Of a stretch of DNA of 64,000 nt, positions 34,765 to 43,478 are shown piece after piece; the stretch's first letter is position 1; the number at the start of each line of letters is the position of its first letter. The notes under the pieces were generated by a model. It was not told the origin of the DNA. It saw only the letters and a list, made by a program, of their open reading frames with translations, and made no database searches. Source of the DNA: Amycolatopsis sp. 2-15 (GTDB lineage Bacteria > Actinomycetota > Actinomycetes > Mycobacteriales > Pseudonocardiaceae). The stretch covers positions 6,976,001-7,040,000 of the forward strand of contig NZ_CP127294.1 in NCBI RefSeq assembly GCF_030285625.1. The letters are read 5' to 3'. Both the position numbers and the translations under genes were made by a program.

Positions 34765-36236
34765 GCCACCACCCCCGCCCCGCTCAGCCGCGCTTCGGCG
34801 GCAGCCCAGTTCCCGCCGCCCGGCACGTAACGCCGCAGCGGCTGGGTTTCGCGGATCAGCCTACGCATGGCCGCGAGGTCCGGCAGGTCGGCACCGAGGG
34901 CCCGCGCCTGCACGAGGACGTTGCCCAGTGCCGCCGCCTCCACTGGCCCGGCCAGCACCGGCACGCCGCACGCGTCGGCCGTGAGCCGGCACAGCAAGTC
35001 GTTGCGGGCACCACCGCCGACGAGGTGCACCGCGTCGACCGGCCGGCCCGTGACCTGCGCGGCCTGCCGGACCGCGCGGCGGTACGCGAGCGCGAGACTG
35101 TCCACGATGCACCGCACGAGCGCGCCCCGGCTTTCCGGTGGCCGCTGCCCGGTTCTGCGGCACGCGGCGGCGATGCGCGCGGGCATGTCGCCGGGCGGCA
35201 GGAACTCGGGGGCGTCGAGGTCCACGACGGCCGCCAGCGGGGGCGCGGCGGCCGCCTCCGCGAGCACCGTCGCCAGCTCCGCGGGCTCGCCGCGGGTGGC
35301 CCAGGTCCGGAGGGTCTCGGTGAGCACCCACAGCCCCATCACGTTGCGCAGGAAGCGGATCTTGCCGTCGACGCCGGTCTCGTTGGTGAAGTTGGCCGCC
35401 AGCGCCGCGGCGCCGAGCCGCGGTTCGTCGAGCTCCAGCCCGACCAGCGACCACGTGCCGGAGGAGATGTAGGCGAAGTTCGTACCGGGCTCGGCGGGCA
35501 CCGCCGCGACCGCCGACGCGGTGTCGTGCGAACCGACGGCGATCACCGGCAGCTGCGGCTTTCCGAGCTCTTCGGCCAGCTGCGGCAGCAACGTCCCGAT
35601 CCGCTCCCCCGGCTCCCGCAGCGGGGGCAGCAGCCGCGCCGGGATGCCGGCCCGCTCGGCGAGGTCACCCGCCCAGGTCCGCTCGCGCACGTCGTAGAGC
35701 TGGGTGGTCGACGCGTTGGTGCGCTCCGCGCCGACGCTCCCGGTGAGCCAGTAGCCGAGCAGGTCCGGGATCAGCAGCATCTTCTCGGCCGCCGCCAGCC
35801 GGTCGCCTTCGGACACCAGCTGATACAGCGTGTTGAACGGCAGCTCCTGCAAGCCGGTGACGGCGAACAGCTCGCGCGCGGGGATTGTCCGGTGCACGAA
35901 CTCCGCCACGCCGGCGGTGCGGGAGTCGCGGTAGTGCACGGGGTTGCCGAGCAGCCGGCCGTCGGCGTCGAGGAGCCCGTAGTCGACGGCCCACGAGTCG
36001 ATTCCGACCCCCGCCACCGCGCCGGCGTCGCCGAGCCCGGCCAGCATTTCGCGGTACAGCCCGAGCACGTCCCAGTGCAACGTGGAGCCGGTGGCGCCGG
36101 CGACCCGGACGCCGCCGTTCGGAAAGCGGCGCACCTCTTCCAGGTCGAGCCGCCCGGGCCCGACCGTCCCGGCCATCACGCGGCCGCTCGTGGCGCCGAG
36201 GTCGACGGCGGCCAAGCGCATCACCCGGACACCCAT
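34761..36236 (-). CDS. rhaB: Rhamnulokinase
   Basis: FGGY-family sugar kinase, 491 residues, phosphorylating L-rhamnulose at O1. N-terminal LAAVDLGATSGRVMAG, IDSWAVDYGLLD, the ASTTQLYDVRERTWAGDL segment and the C-terminal VHLVGGGARNDLLCRLTADA match rhamnulokinases rather than xylulo- or glycerol kinases. The start at 36236 shares one base with the preceding stop (TGATG); a second ATG five codons in is possible. Between the extra isomerase-like gene and lutA. Confidence 0.93.
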   Translation of the reverse strand: MGVRVMRLAAVDLGATSGRVMAGTVGPGRLDLEEVRRFPNGGVRVAGATGSTLHWDVLGLYREMLAGLGDAGAVAGVGIDSWAVDYGLLDADGRLLGNPVHYRDSRTAGVAEFVHRTIPARELFAVTGLQELPFNTLYQLVSEGDRLAAAEKMLLIPDLLGYWLTGSVGAERTNASTTQLYDVRERTWAGDLAERAGIPARLLPPLREPGERIGTLLPQLAEELGKPQLPVIAVGSHDTASAVAAVPAEPGTNFAYISSGTWSLVGLELDEPRLGAAALAANFTNETGVDGKIRFLRNVMGLWVLTETLRTWATRGEPAELATVLAEAAAAPPLAAVVDLDAPEFLPPGDMPARIAAACRRTGQRPPESRGALVRCIVDSLALAYRRAVRQAAQVTGRPVDAVHLVGGGARNDLLCRLTADACGVPVLAGPVEAAALGNVLVQARALGADLPDLAAMRRLIRETQPLRRYVPGGGNWAAAEARLSGAGVVA

Positions 36237-37696
36237 CAGCCGGAAACCACGGTCAGCTCGAGTCCCAGCAGGTCTGCCACCGCCTTCAGCTCAGCGACGC
36301 GGTGGCCGGTCCCCAGCGCCCAGTGGTGGTTCACCCCGGTAGCCGACCACGCGTCGGTCCACTCGCCGGGGTCGCAGCCGAAGTCCACCCGCGACGTCGT
36401 GTTCCCGATCTGCAGCAGCGGCCCCGGCACGACCTCACCTTCCGACGCGACGAGCACGAACGTGCCGTCGCGCAGCTGGCCGAGGCCGCACAGCGTCACC
36501 GGGCCGTGCTGCACGTCGAACTCGACGGACACGCCCCAACCGCGTTTGCCGTGGTACACGCCGAGCCCACGCAGCAGCGGCTTGCGCGCGCTGATCGCCA
36601 GGTGCGCCGGACCGTCGTGGCCCATCTCCACCACGTTGTCGCGGAAGTTCAGCGCCTGCAGCTCGGTGAACGAACCGCCGGCACCGAGCCGATCCAGCAG
36701 CAGCATCGCGAGCGACGCCCGCAGCTCGTACTCGCCGACCGTGGGCACGCCGCGGGCCGTGAGCAGCGACGCGCCGAGGATGAACCCGGCCCCGACGCGC
36801 TCGTGGGTCTCGCCGTCGAGCCCGCGGTGGTAGTACGCGAGCGAGTCCAGCTCGAAGTCCCCGACCAGGCGGTCCAGCGCCACCGAAACCTTGGCGCCCC
36901 AGGCGAAGTCCTCGTCGACGACCGAATCGTCCACAGTGAACACTTCGCGCGCGAGCGCCATCCGCGCCGCCGTCTCGGCGTCGGTGACCTGCTCCACGCG
37001 CACGCGCAGGTCGTCGACCTCCAGGATCTCGACGTGCCCGCCCAGCTGCGCCGAGACCAGCGTCGGGTCGGTGGCCACGTCCATCATGCCCGGGTAGAGG
37101 TGCCCGAGCAGGCCGTGGCGCCCGTGCCGGAACGCCGCGCGCACGCCGGCCGCCTTGATCCAGCGCGCGATCTTCACCCAGGCCCGGCCGTCTTCCAGAT
37201 ACCCGGACACCGACCGGAACTCGACGCCGACGCGGCGGAACGCGTTGGCCATCTCCGGCAGCGGGCAGGCGCCGCAGTAGGCCAGCCACGCGCCCGTGTC
37301 GAAGGACGCGTGGTCCATCGCCTCGGCGGGCTGCAGGTTCAGCAGCAGCACCGGCGAACCCGAGCGCTGCGCGATCGGCACCAGCATGCTCGACGTCAGG
37401 TAGGTGGTCAGGAAGCCGATGATCAGGTCGCAGTCGGCCACCCTCAGTCTCTCGGCGGCAGCCGCGCCTTCGGCCGCATCGGAGACGAACCCGGCGTCGA
37501 CGACTTCGCAGTCCATTCCCGACAGACGCTCGGCGACCCGGCGCGCCGAGGCCTGCAGCTGGGGCAGCAGGTCGGGGAATTGCGGCCAGTACGCGCCGAG
37601 CCCGCCGGCGACGAGGCCGACGCGGGTGCGGCGCGGGGTGATGCGGTCGAGGAGGGACGGCACTGACGGGACGGGCCGCCCGAGCGTGTCGGTCAT
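36236..37696 (-). CDS. L-fucose/L-arabinose isomerase-family protein
   Basis: A 486-residue protein of the fucose/arabinose isomerase fold: an N-terminal Rossmann-like domain (VGLVAGGLGAYWPQFPDLL, DLIIGFLTTYLTSSMLVPI), a middle with RHGRHGLLGHLYPGMMDV and a C-terminal substrate domain with the conserved HHWALGTGH. It is not the rhamnose isomerase, which is the separate gene at 39742-40917. Its place between rhaEW and rhaB implies a role in rhamnose or a related deoxysugar (for example isomerising a second 6-deoxysugar). ATG at 37696 follows GGGAGAGGACC. Confidence 0.82.
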   Translation of the reverse strand: MTDTLGRPVPSVPSLLDRITPRRTRVGLVAGGLGAYWPQFPDLLPQLQASARRVAERLSGMDCEVVDAGFVSDAAEGAAAAERLRVADCDLIIGFLTTYLTSSMLVPIAQRSGSPVLLLNLQPAEAMDHASFDTGAWLAYCGACPLPEMANAFRRVGVEFRSVSGYLEDGRAWVKIARWIKAAGVRAAFRHGRHGLLGHLYPGMMDVATDPTLVSAQLGGHVEILEVDDLRVRVEQVTDAETAARMALAREVFTVDDSVVDEDFAWGAKVSVALDRLVGDFELDSLAYYHRGLDGETHERVGAGFILGASLLTARGVPTVGEYELRASLAMLLLDRLGAGGSFTELQALNFRDNVVEMGHDGPAHLAISARKPLLRGLGVYHGKRGWGVSVEFDVQHGPVTLCGLGQLRDGTFVLVASEGEVVPGPLLQIGNTTSRVDFGCDPGEWTDAWSATGVNHHWALGTGHRVAELKAVADLLGLELTVVSG

Positions 37697-37708
37697 GAGG
37701 TCCTCTCC

Positions 37709-39739
37709 CTAGCGGAGGAAGGCCGCGGCGACCCCGGCGTCGACCGGGATGTGCAGGCCCGTGGTGTGGGTGAGGTCGCCGCCGGTCAGCGCGAACACCG
37801 CGGCGGCGACGTGCGCGGGCAGCACCTCGCGCTTGAGGATCGTGCGCTGGGCGTAGAACTCGCCGAGCTTCTCCTCCGGCACCCCGTAGACGGCCGCGCG
37901 CTGCGCGCCCCAGCCGCCGGCGAAGATGCCGGAGCCGCGGACGACGCCGTCGGGGTTGATGCCGTTCACGCGGATGCCGTGCTCGCCGAGCTCGGCCGCG
38001 AGCAGCCGGACCTGGTGGGCCTGGTCGGCTTTCGCCGCGCCGTAGGCGACGTTGTTGGGGCCGGCGAACACCGCGTTCTTTGACGAGATGTACACGACGT
38101 CGCCGCCCAGGCCCTGGGCGATCATGGCCTTCGCCGCGGCCTGCGAGACGAGGAACGAGCCCTTGGCCATCACGTCGTGCTGCAGGTCCCAGTCGCGTTC
38201 GGTGGTTTCCAGCAGCGGCTTCGAGATCGACAGCCCGGCGTTGTTCACGACGAGGTCGATGCCGCCGAACGCCAGTGTCGTCGCCTCGATTGCCGCCGCG
38301 ACCGCTGCCGGGTCGGTGACATTCGCCGTGACCGCGATGGCCTTGTCGGGGCCGCCGATGCCGTTGGCGACCTCCTCGGCTGCCTCGGTGTTGAGATCGG
38401 CGATGGCCACGCACGCGCCCTCGGCTGCCAGCCGTTCGGCGATGGCCCGCCCGATGCCCGAGCCCGCGCCGGTGACCAGCGCGATCCGCCCGGCCAGCGG
38501 TTTCGGCTTGGGCAGGCGCTTGAGCTTGGCCTCTTCCAGAGCCCAGTACTCGATGCGGAACTTCTCGCTCTCCGCGATCGGCGCGTACGTCGACACAGCT
38601 TCCGCGCCGCGCATCACGTTGATGGCGTTGACGTAGAACTCCCCCGCCACGCGGGCGGTCTGCTTGTCCTTGCCGAAGGAGAACATGCCGACGCCGGGCA
38701 CCAGCACGATCGCCGGATCGGCACCCCGCATCGCCGGGCTGTCGGGCGTCGCGTACCGCTCGTAGTAAGCGCGATAAGACTCACGGTACTCGGCGTGCAG
38801 CTCCTTCAGCCGTGCGACGACGTCTTCCAGCGGCGCGGTCGCGGGCAGGTCGACGACGAGCGGACGGACCTTGGTGCGCAGGAAGTGGTCCGGGCACGAC
38901 GTGCCCAGCGCTGCCAACGGCTGCAACTTCTCCCGCGACAGGAACTCCAGCACCACGTCGGCGTCGGTGTAGTGGCCGACGTGGCGCTGATCCGTGGACG
39001 CGAGCCCACGGATCAGCGGCGCCAGCGCCGCGGCCCGCGCGCGGCGCTCATCCTCCGGCAACCCCTCGAAACCGGGGACGATTTCCCCGAACGGCTCGGC
39101 CCTCCCCCGCTCGGCCAGGAACTTCTCCGCCGTACGGATGATCTCCAGCGAATTGCGCTGACACTCCTCGGAAGTCGCGCCCCACGCGGTGATCCCGTGC
39201 CCGCCGAGAATCACGCCGATCGCCTGCGGGCTGGCCGCCTTCACCGCCGCGATGTCCAGGCCGAGCTGGAATCCGGGCCGGCGCCAGTCCACCCATGCGA
39301 CGCGGTCGCCGAAACACTCCTTGGTCAGCGCGGCACCGTCGGCCGCCGTGGCCAGGGCGATGCCCGAGTCCGGGTGCAGGTGATCCACGTGCGCCGCCTC
39401 GACGAGGCCGTGCATCGCGGTGTCGATCGACGGCGCCGCCCCGCCGCGCCCGTGCAGGCAGTAGTCGAACGCGGCGACCATCTCGTCCTCGCGCTCGACA
39501 CCCGGGTAGACGTCGACGAGCGCACGCAGCCGGTCCAGCCGCAGCACCGCGAGCCCGGCTTCGGTCAACGTGCCGAGGTCACCGCCGGAGCCCTTGACCC
39601 ACAGCAGTTCCACCGGCTTGGCCGTGACCGGGTCGAGCACCTCGCCCTTCGCGGAGGTGTTGCCGCCGGCGTAGTTCGTGTTCCGCGGATCGGCGCCCAG
39701 CGCGTTGCTGCGGGCGATGAGCTCCTCGGGCACGGTCAT
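37709..39739 (-). CDS. rhaEW: Bifunctional rhamnulose-1-phosphate aldolase / lactaldehyde dehydrogenase
   Basis: A two-domain fusion of 676 residues. The N-terminal class II aldolase part (about 1-400) has the zinc-site region DHLHPDSGIAL and GGHGITAWG; it splits rhamnulose-1-phosphate into dihydroxyacetone phosphate and L-lactaldehyde. The C-terminal SDR (TGAGSGIGRAIAERLAAEG, VVNNAG, catalytic YGAAKA) oxidises lactaldehyde to L-lactate, as shown for RhaEW proteins. The ATG at 39739 is chosen because GGGGAG sits seven bases before it; an ATG at 39745 overlapping rhaI (ATGA) is possible. Confidence 0.93.
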   Translation of the reverse strand: MTVPEELIARSNALGADPRNTNYAGGNTSAKGEVLDPVTAKPVELLWVKGSGGDLGTLTEAGLAVLRLDRLRALVDVYPGVEREDEMVAAFDYCLHGRGGAAPSIDTAMHGLVEAAHVDHLHPDSGIALATAADGAALTKECFGDRVAWVDWRRPGFQLGLDIAAVKAASPQAIGVILGGHGITAWGATSEECQRNSLEIIRTAEKFLAERGRAEPFGEIVPGFEGLPEDERRARAAALAPLIRGLASTDQRHVGHYTDADVVLEFLSREKLQPLAALGTSCPDHFLRTKVRPLVVDLPATAPLEDVVARLKELHAEYRESYRAYYERYATPDSPAMRGADPAIVLVPGVGMFSFGKDKQTARVAGEFYVNAINVMRGAEAVSTYAPIAESEKFRIEYWALEEAKLKRLPKPKPLAGRIALVTGAGSGIGRAIAERLAAEGACVAIADLNTEAAEEVANGIGGPDKAIAVTANVTDPAAVAAAIEATTLAFGGIDLVVNNAGLSISKPLLETTERDWDLQHDVMAKGSFLVSQAAAKAMIAQGLGGDVVYISSKNAVFAGPNNVAYGAAKADQAHQVRLLAAELGEHGIRVNGINPDGVVRGSGIFAGGWGAQRAAVYGVPEEKLGEFYAQRTILKREVLPAHVAAAVFALTGGDLTHTTGLHIPVDAGVAAAFLR

Positions 39740-39741
39740 GC

Positions 39742-40917
39742 TCATGCTCCCCATCCGGCCTGCTGCCCGTCGGCGCGCTCGGCCTCGATCTTCTGCTGGT
39801 AGCCACTGCGGTGGTAGGCGGCGACCGGGTCCGGATCCAGCCCCGCGTCCTCACGCAGCTGCGCCAGGATCGGCCGCACGTCGGTGTTGTAGGCGTCCAT
39901 CAGCACGGCGTTGGCGCCGAGCACGTCGCCGGACTGCTGGGCCGCGCGCAGGGCGTCGCGGTCGACCAGCAACGCCTTGGCCGTAGCCTCCTGCACGTTC
40001 ATCACCGAGCGGATGATCGCGGGGATCTTCGCCTCGATGTTGTGGCACTGGTCGAGCATGAAGTTGATGCCGTAGGCCGGGTCCAGCGCGTCGCCGCGCA
40101 CGATCTCGTACAGGATCCGGAACAGCTGGAACGGGTCGGCGGCGCCGGCCATCAGGTCGTCGTCGGCGTAGAAGCGCGAGTTGAAGTCGAACGCGCCGAG
40201 CTTCCCGGCCCGCAGCAGGAACGCGACGATGAACTCGATGTTCGTGCCCGGCGCGTGGTGCCCGGTGTCGATGCACACGGTCGCCTTCTCGCCCAGCTCG
40301 ATGCAGTGTGCGTACGAGGTGCCCCAGTCGGGGACATCGGTGGCGTAGAAGGCGGGCTCGAACAGCTTGTACTCCAGCAGCATCCGCTGGTCGTCGCCGA
40401 GCCGGTCATACGTCTCCCGCAACGCGGCGGCGAGGCGGTCCTGGCGGTCGCGCAGGTCGTCCTGGCCCGGGTAGTTGAGGCCGTCGGAGAACCACAGCTT
40501 CAGGTCGCGCGAGCCCGTGGCGTCCATGATGGAGATCGCCTCGAGCAGGTGGTCGGTCGCCTTGCGCCGGATGCCGGGGTCCGGGTTGGTGACCGAGCCG
40601 AGCTTGTAGTCGTTGTCCTGGAACACGTTGGTGTTGATGGCGCCGATCCCCACGCCGAGGTCCTCGGCGTAGGCACGCAGCGCCTTGAAGTCCTCGACGC
40701 GGTCCCACGGGATGTGCAGCGCGACACTGGGAGCCACGCCGGTAAAGCGGTGCACCGTCGCGGCGTCGGCGATCTTCTCCTCGGCGGTGCGGGGAACCCC
40801 GGCCTGGGTGAAGACCTTGAACCGGGTGCCGGAGTTGGCGAACGCCCACGAGGGCGTCTCGATCCGCTGCGCCCGCAGTGCGGATTTCACGGCTGCCAGG
40901 TCGGGCAAGTCGATCAC
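39742..40917 (-). CDS. rhaI: L-rhamnose isomerase (RhaI type)
   Basis: A 391-residue TIM-barrel isomerase of the RhaI type found in actinobacteria and some others, converting L-rhamnose to L-rhamnulose. Landmarks: WAFANSGTRFKVFTQAG, ALHIPWDRVEDF, INTNVFQDNDYKLGSV, the metal-site region LKLWFSDGLNYPGQ and FDFNSRFYADDDL. It is distinct from enterobacterial RhaA. Downstream of rhaM by 12 bases and just before rhaEW. Confidence 0.95.
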   Translation of the reverse strand: MIDLPDLAAVKSALRAQRIETPSWAFANSGTRFKVFTQAGVPRTAEEKIADAATVHRFTGVAPSVALHIPWDRVEDFKALRAYAEDLGVGIGAINTNVFQDNDYKLGSVTNPDPGIRRKATDHLLEAISIMDATGSRDLKLWFSDGLNYPGQDDLRDRQDRLAAALRETYDRLGDDQRMLLEYKLFEPAFYATDVPDWGTSYAHCIELGEKATVCIDTGHHAPGTNIEFIVAFLLRAGKLGAFDFNSRFYADDDLMAGAADPFQLFRILYEIVRGDALDPAYGINFMLDQCHNIEAKIPAIIRSVMNVQEATAKALLVDRDALRAAQQSGDVLGANAVLMDAYNTDVRPILAQLREDAGLDPDPVAAYHRSGYQQKIEAERADGQQAGWGA

Positions 40918-40929
40918 GTCTTTTCCTTC

Positions 40930-41268
40930 TCACGCGCTCGCGCGCTCGTCGTCCAGATGAAAAACCTCGGTGAGCAGGGCGAACCCCTCGTCGGGCCCGC
41001 GGCCGTCGAGGCCGGTGAAGAACTGCGCCATCTCGGCCTGCCACCGGGCGTTCACCTCGGTCTCGGCCATCGCGGCCTGTGCCGCGGCGAGGTCGTCGGC
41101 CTCGACGTAGCCGATCAGCAGGCCGTCCTCACGCAGGAAAAGCGAGTAGTTGCGCCAGCCGGTGTCGCGCAGGGCCGCCTGCATCTCCGGCCACACCGCG
41201 CGGTGCCGCTCGGCGTACTCGGCCATCCGCTCGGGCCGAACGTGGAGCTGGAAGCAGTATCGCGCCAC
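40930..41268 (-). CDS. rhaM: L-rhamnose mutarotase
   Basis: A 112-residue dimeric ferredoxin-like protein that interconverts alpha and beta anomers of L-rhamnose. Conserved catalytic-site elements are visible: YCFQLHVRPERMAEYAERH, AVWPEM, and NYSLFLREDGLLIGYVE. It is separated from rhaS by a strong hairpin at 41307-41333. Length and motifs fit the family well. Confidence 0.95.
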   Translation of the reverse strand: MARYCFQLHVRPERMAEYAERHRAVWPEMQAALRDTGWRNYSLFLREDGLLIGYVEADDLAAAQAAMAETEVNARWQAEMAQFFTGLDGRGPDEGFALLTEVFHLDDERASA

Positions 41269-41306
41269 GGTCTCCGTCCTCGGTGGACTCGGTGGACTCA
41301 GCGGAC

Positions 41307-41333
41307 CCGGCCGGGCCGGTGCGGCCCGGCCGG
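41307..41333 (-). terminator. Hairpin inside the rhamnose operon, after rhaS
   Basis: Perfect 11-base stem (CCGGCCGGGCC 41307-41317, GGCCCGGCCGG 41323-41333) with a five-base loop, lying ten bases after the rhaS stop and before rhaM. Could be a partial terminator or a 3'-end stabiliser letting transporter mRNA outlast the catabolic mRNA. Confidence 0.65.
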
Positions 41334-41342
41334 AGCTCCGCT

Positions 41343-42425
41343 TTAGAAGTTGAACTTGTCGATGTTGTCGGCGTTGAAGACCGTCGGCGGGCCGAGCACG
41401 ATCTCGCCGTCCGCGCCGACCGTGTACTCACCGAGCTTGCCGGCCTTGAACTTCTGGCCCTGCGCACCGGTGATCTGCCCCGAGCTCAGCGCCACACCCG
41501 CGTAGGCGGCGAGGTAACCGATGTCGGCCGGGTTCCACAGCGCGAACTCCTTGACCGTGCCGTCCTTGACGAACGCGCGCATCTGATTCGGCGTGCCGAG
41601 TCCGGTGATGGCGACCTTGCCCTTGTAGCTCGACGAGCTCACGTAACGGGCCGCCGCCGCGATACCGACAGTCGTCGGCGACACGATCACCTTCAGGTTC
41701 GGGAACGACTGCAGCAAGCCCTGCGCCTCCTGGAACGACTTCTGGTCGTCGTCGTTGCCGTAGGCGATCTTGTCCAGCTTCAGCTTCGAGTACTCAGGCT
41801 TGGTCAGTTGCTGCTTCATCACGTCGATCCACGCGTTCTGGTTCGTGGCGTTGGGCGTCGCCGACAGGATCGCGATCTCGCCCTCGCCGCCGGCCAGCTC
41901 GTTCGCCATCTTCGCGAGCTGCTCGCCGATGCCCTGGGTGCTGGCCTGGTTGATGAACACGTCGCGGCAGCTCTTCGCCGCGTCGGAGTCGAACGCGACG
42001 ACCTTGATGCCGGCGCTGCGGGCCTGGTTGAGCGACGGGCACACCGCGTTCGGGTCGTTCGCGGCGATCCCGATCACGTCCTGCTGCTGCTGGATCAGCG
42101 TGTTGATGTAGCTGACCTGCGAGGACGCGCTGGCGTCGTTGGGACCGACGAGCTTGTACTCACCCTTGAGCTCGTCCAGTGCCGTCTTGCCGCCGCCGAC
42201 CTCGATGTCGCTGTAGGGGTTGTTCAGCTGCTTGGGCAGGAACGCCATCTTGACGCCCTGCTTGCTGGCCGCGTTCGGGTCCGCGGACGCCGTGGACGCG
42301 GCCGGGCCGGAACCCGTGCTGTCGTTCTTCGTGGTGCCTCCGCACGCGGTGAGGCTCAGGACCAGGCCTGCCGCGCTCGCCAGCGACACGACGCCGGTCA
42401 GGATTCGTCGGGACATCTTCGTCAC
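41343..42425 (-). CDS. rhaS: Rhamnose ABC transporter substrate-binding lipoprotein
   Basis: A 360-residue periplasmic sugar-binding protein (ribose-binding family, Peripla_BP_4). Signal peptide with lipobox LTAC, an unstructured Ser/Thr/Ala-rich linker, then KMAFLPKQLNNPYSDIEVGG, IGIAANDPNAVCPSLNQA and TVGIAAAARYVSSS. The KQLNNPY segment resembles RhaS of Rhizobium and Streptomyces. It lies directly after the second permease gene (nine bases). Identity as the rhamnose binder rests on operon context. Confidence 0.9.
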   Translation of the reverse strand: MTKMSRRILTGVVSLASAAGLVLSLTACGGTTKNDSTGSGPAASTASADPNAASKQGVKMAFLPKQLNNPYSDIEVGGGKTALDELKGEYKLVGPNDASASSQVSYINTLIQQQQDVIGIAANDPNAVCPSLNQARSAGIKVVAFDSDAAKSCRDVFINQASTQGIGEQLAKMANELAGGEGEIAILSATPNATNQNAWIDVMKQQLTKPEYSKLKLDKIAYGNDDDQKSFQEAQGLLQSFPNLKVIVSPTTVGIAAAARYVSSSSYKGKVAITGLGTPNQMRAFVKDGTVKEFALWNPADIGYLAAYAGVALSSGQITGAQGQKFKAGKLGEYTVGADGEIVLGPPTVFNADNIDKFNF

Positions 42426-42434
42426 CTTTCTGGG

Positions 42435-43478
42435 TTACTGCTCGGCGCCGGCGAGAGCTCCGGCTTTCGGGGACGGGGATCGCCGCCTGCGCCGCTGCAG
42501 CGCGGCGCGGGTGGAGGACAGGATGTTGGGCAGCAGCACGGAGATGATCAGCAGCACGCCGGTCACGATGTTGAGCGCCTCGTTCGACACGTCCTGCAGC
42601 CGCAACGCGTTCTGCAGCGCCGAAAGCAGCACCACACCACCGAGCACCCCGGGCAGCGTGCCCTTGCCGCCGAAGATCGAGACGCCCCCGAGCAGCACGG
42701 CGGCCACCACGGCGAGCTCGAGGCCGAACCCGTTGTCGGCGCGGGCGCTGGAGTAGCGCAGCGTCCACAGCACCCCGGCCAGCCCGGCGACGGCGCCGCT
42801 GACGACGTAGAGCCAGAACTTCGCGCGGCCGGTACGGATGCCGGCGAACCGGGCCGCGGTGTCGCTGGCGCCCGCCGCGAACACACCGCGGCCGATCGGG
42901 GTGGCGTGCAGGACGACCCCGAACACGATCGCCAGCACGATGAGCGGGATGAGGACGTTGGGAATCGAACTGCCGCCCACTGTCCCAGTCACCCACGACG
43001 TGTAGGAGCCGGGAAAGTCGGCCACCGCGCTGTCGCCGAGCACCACGAACGCCAGGCCGCGGTAGAGCGCCATCGTGCCGATGGTGACGGCCAGCGACGG
43101 CAGCTTCAGCACCGTGACGAAGAAGCCGTTCACCGCGCCGAGGACCGCGCCGAGCACGATGCACAGCGGGATGATCGTCTCGATCGTCAGGCCTGAGTTC
43201 CACAGGGAACCCATCACCGCGGAGGTGAGCCCGAGCGTGCTCGCGACCGACAGGTCGATCTCGCCGGTGACGATGATGAACGTCATGGGCAGCGCCATCA
43301 ACGCGATCGGCAGCAGGTCCAGCAACAGGAACGTGTAGTTGCGGCCGGTGCCGAAGTTGTCGATGGTGCCCGACGCGACGAGCAGGACCACGATCGCGAT
43401 CGCGATGACGGCGACGTCCCAGCTCGCGAGCCGCGAAAGCCAGGCGGGCCGCCGCGCAGCGGTGGTGGGGTCAGACAT
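42435..43478 (-). CDS. Rhamnose ABC transporter permease (RhaQ/RhaP type)
   Basis: A 347-residue monosaccharide-type permease with about nine to ten hydrophobic segments. Landmarks: LPIALMALPMTFIIVTGEID, LSVASTLGLTSAVMG and GGVSIFGGKGTLPGVLGG, the conserved loop contacting the ATPase. It overlaps the upstream permease gene by eight bases. It forms the channel as a heterodimer with the 43471-44514 product. Confidence 0.92.
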   Translation of the reverse strand: MSDPTTAARRPAWLSRLASWDVAVIAIAIVVLLVASGTIDNFGTGRNYTFLLLDLLPIALMALPMTFIIVTGEIDLSVASTLGLTSAVMGSLWNSGLTIETIIPLCIVLGAVLGAVNGFFVTVLKLPSLAVTIGTMALYRGLAFVVLGDSAVADFPGSYTSWVTGTVGGSSIPNVLIPLIVLAIVFGVVLHATPIGRGVFAAGASDTAARFAGIRTGRAKFWLYVVSGAVAGLAGVLWTLRYSSARADNGFGLELAVVAAVLLGGVSIFGGKGTLPGVLGGVVLLSALQNALRLQDVSNEALNIVTGVLLIISVLLPNILSSTRAALQRRRRRSPSPKAGALAGAEQ

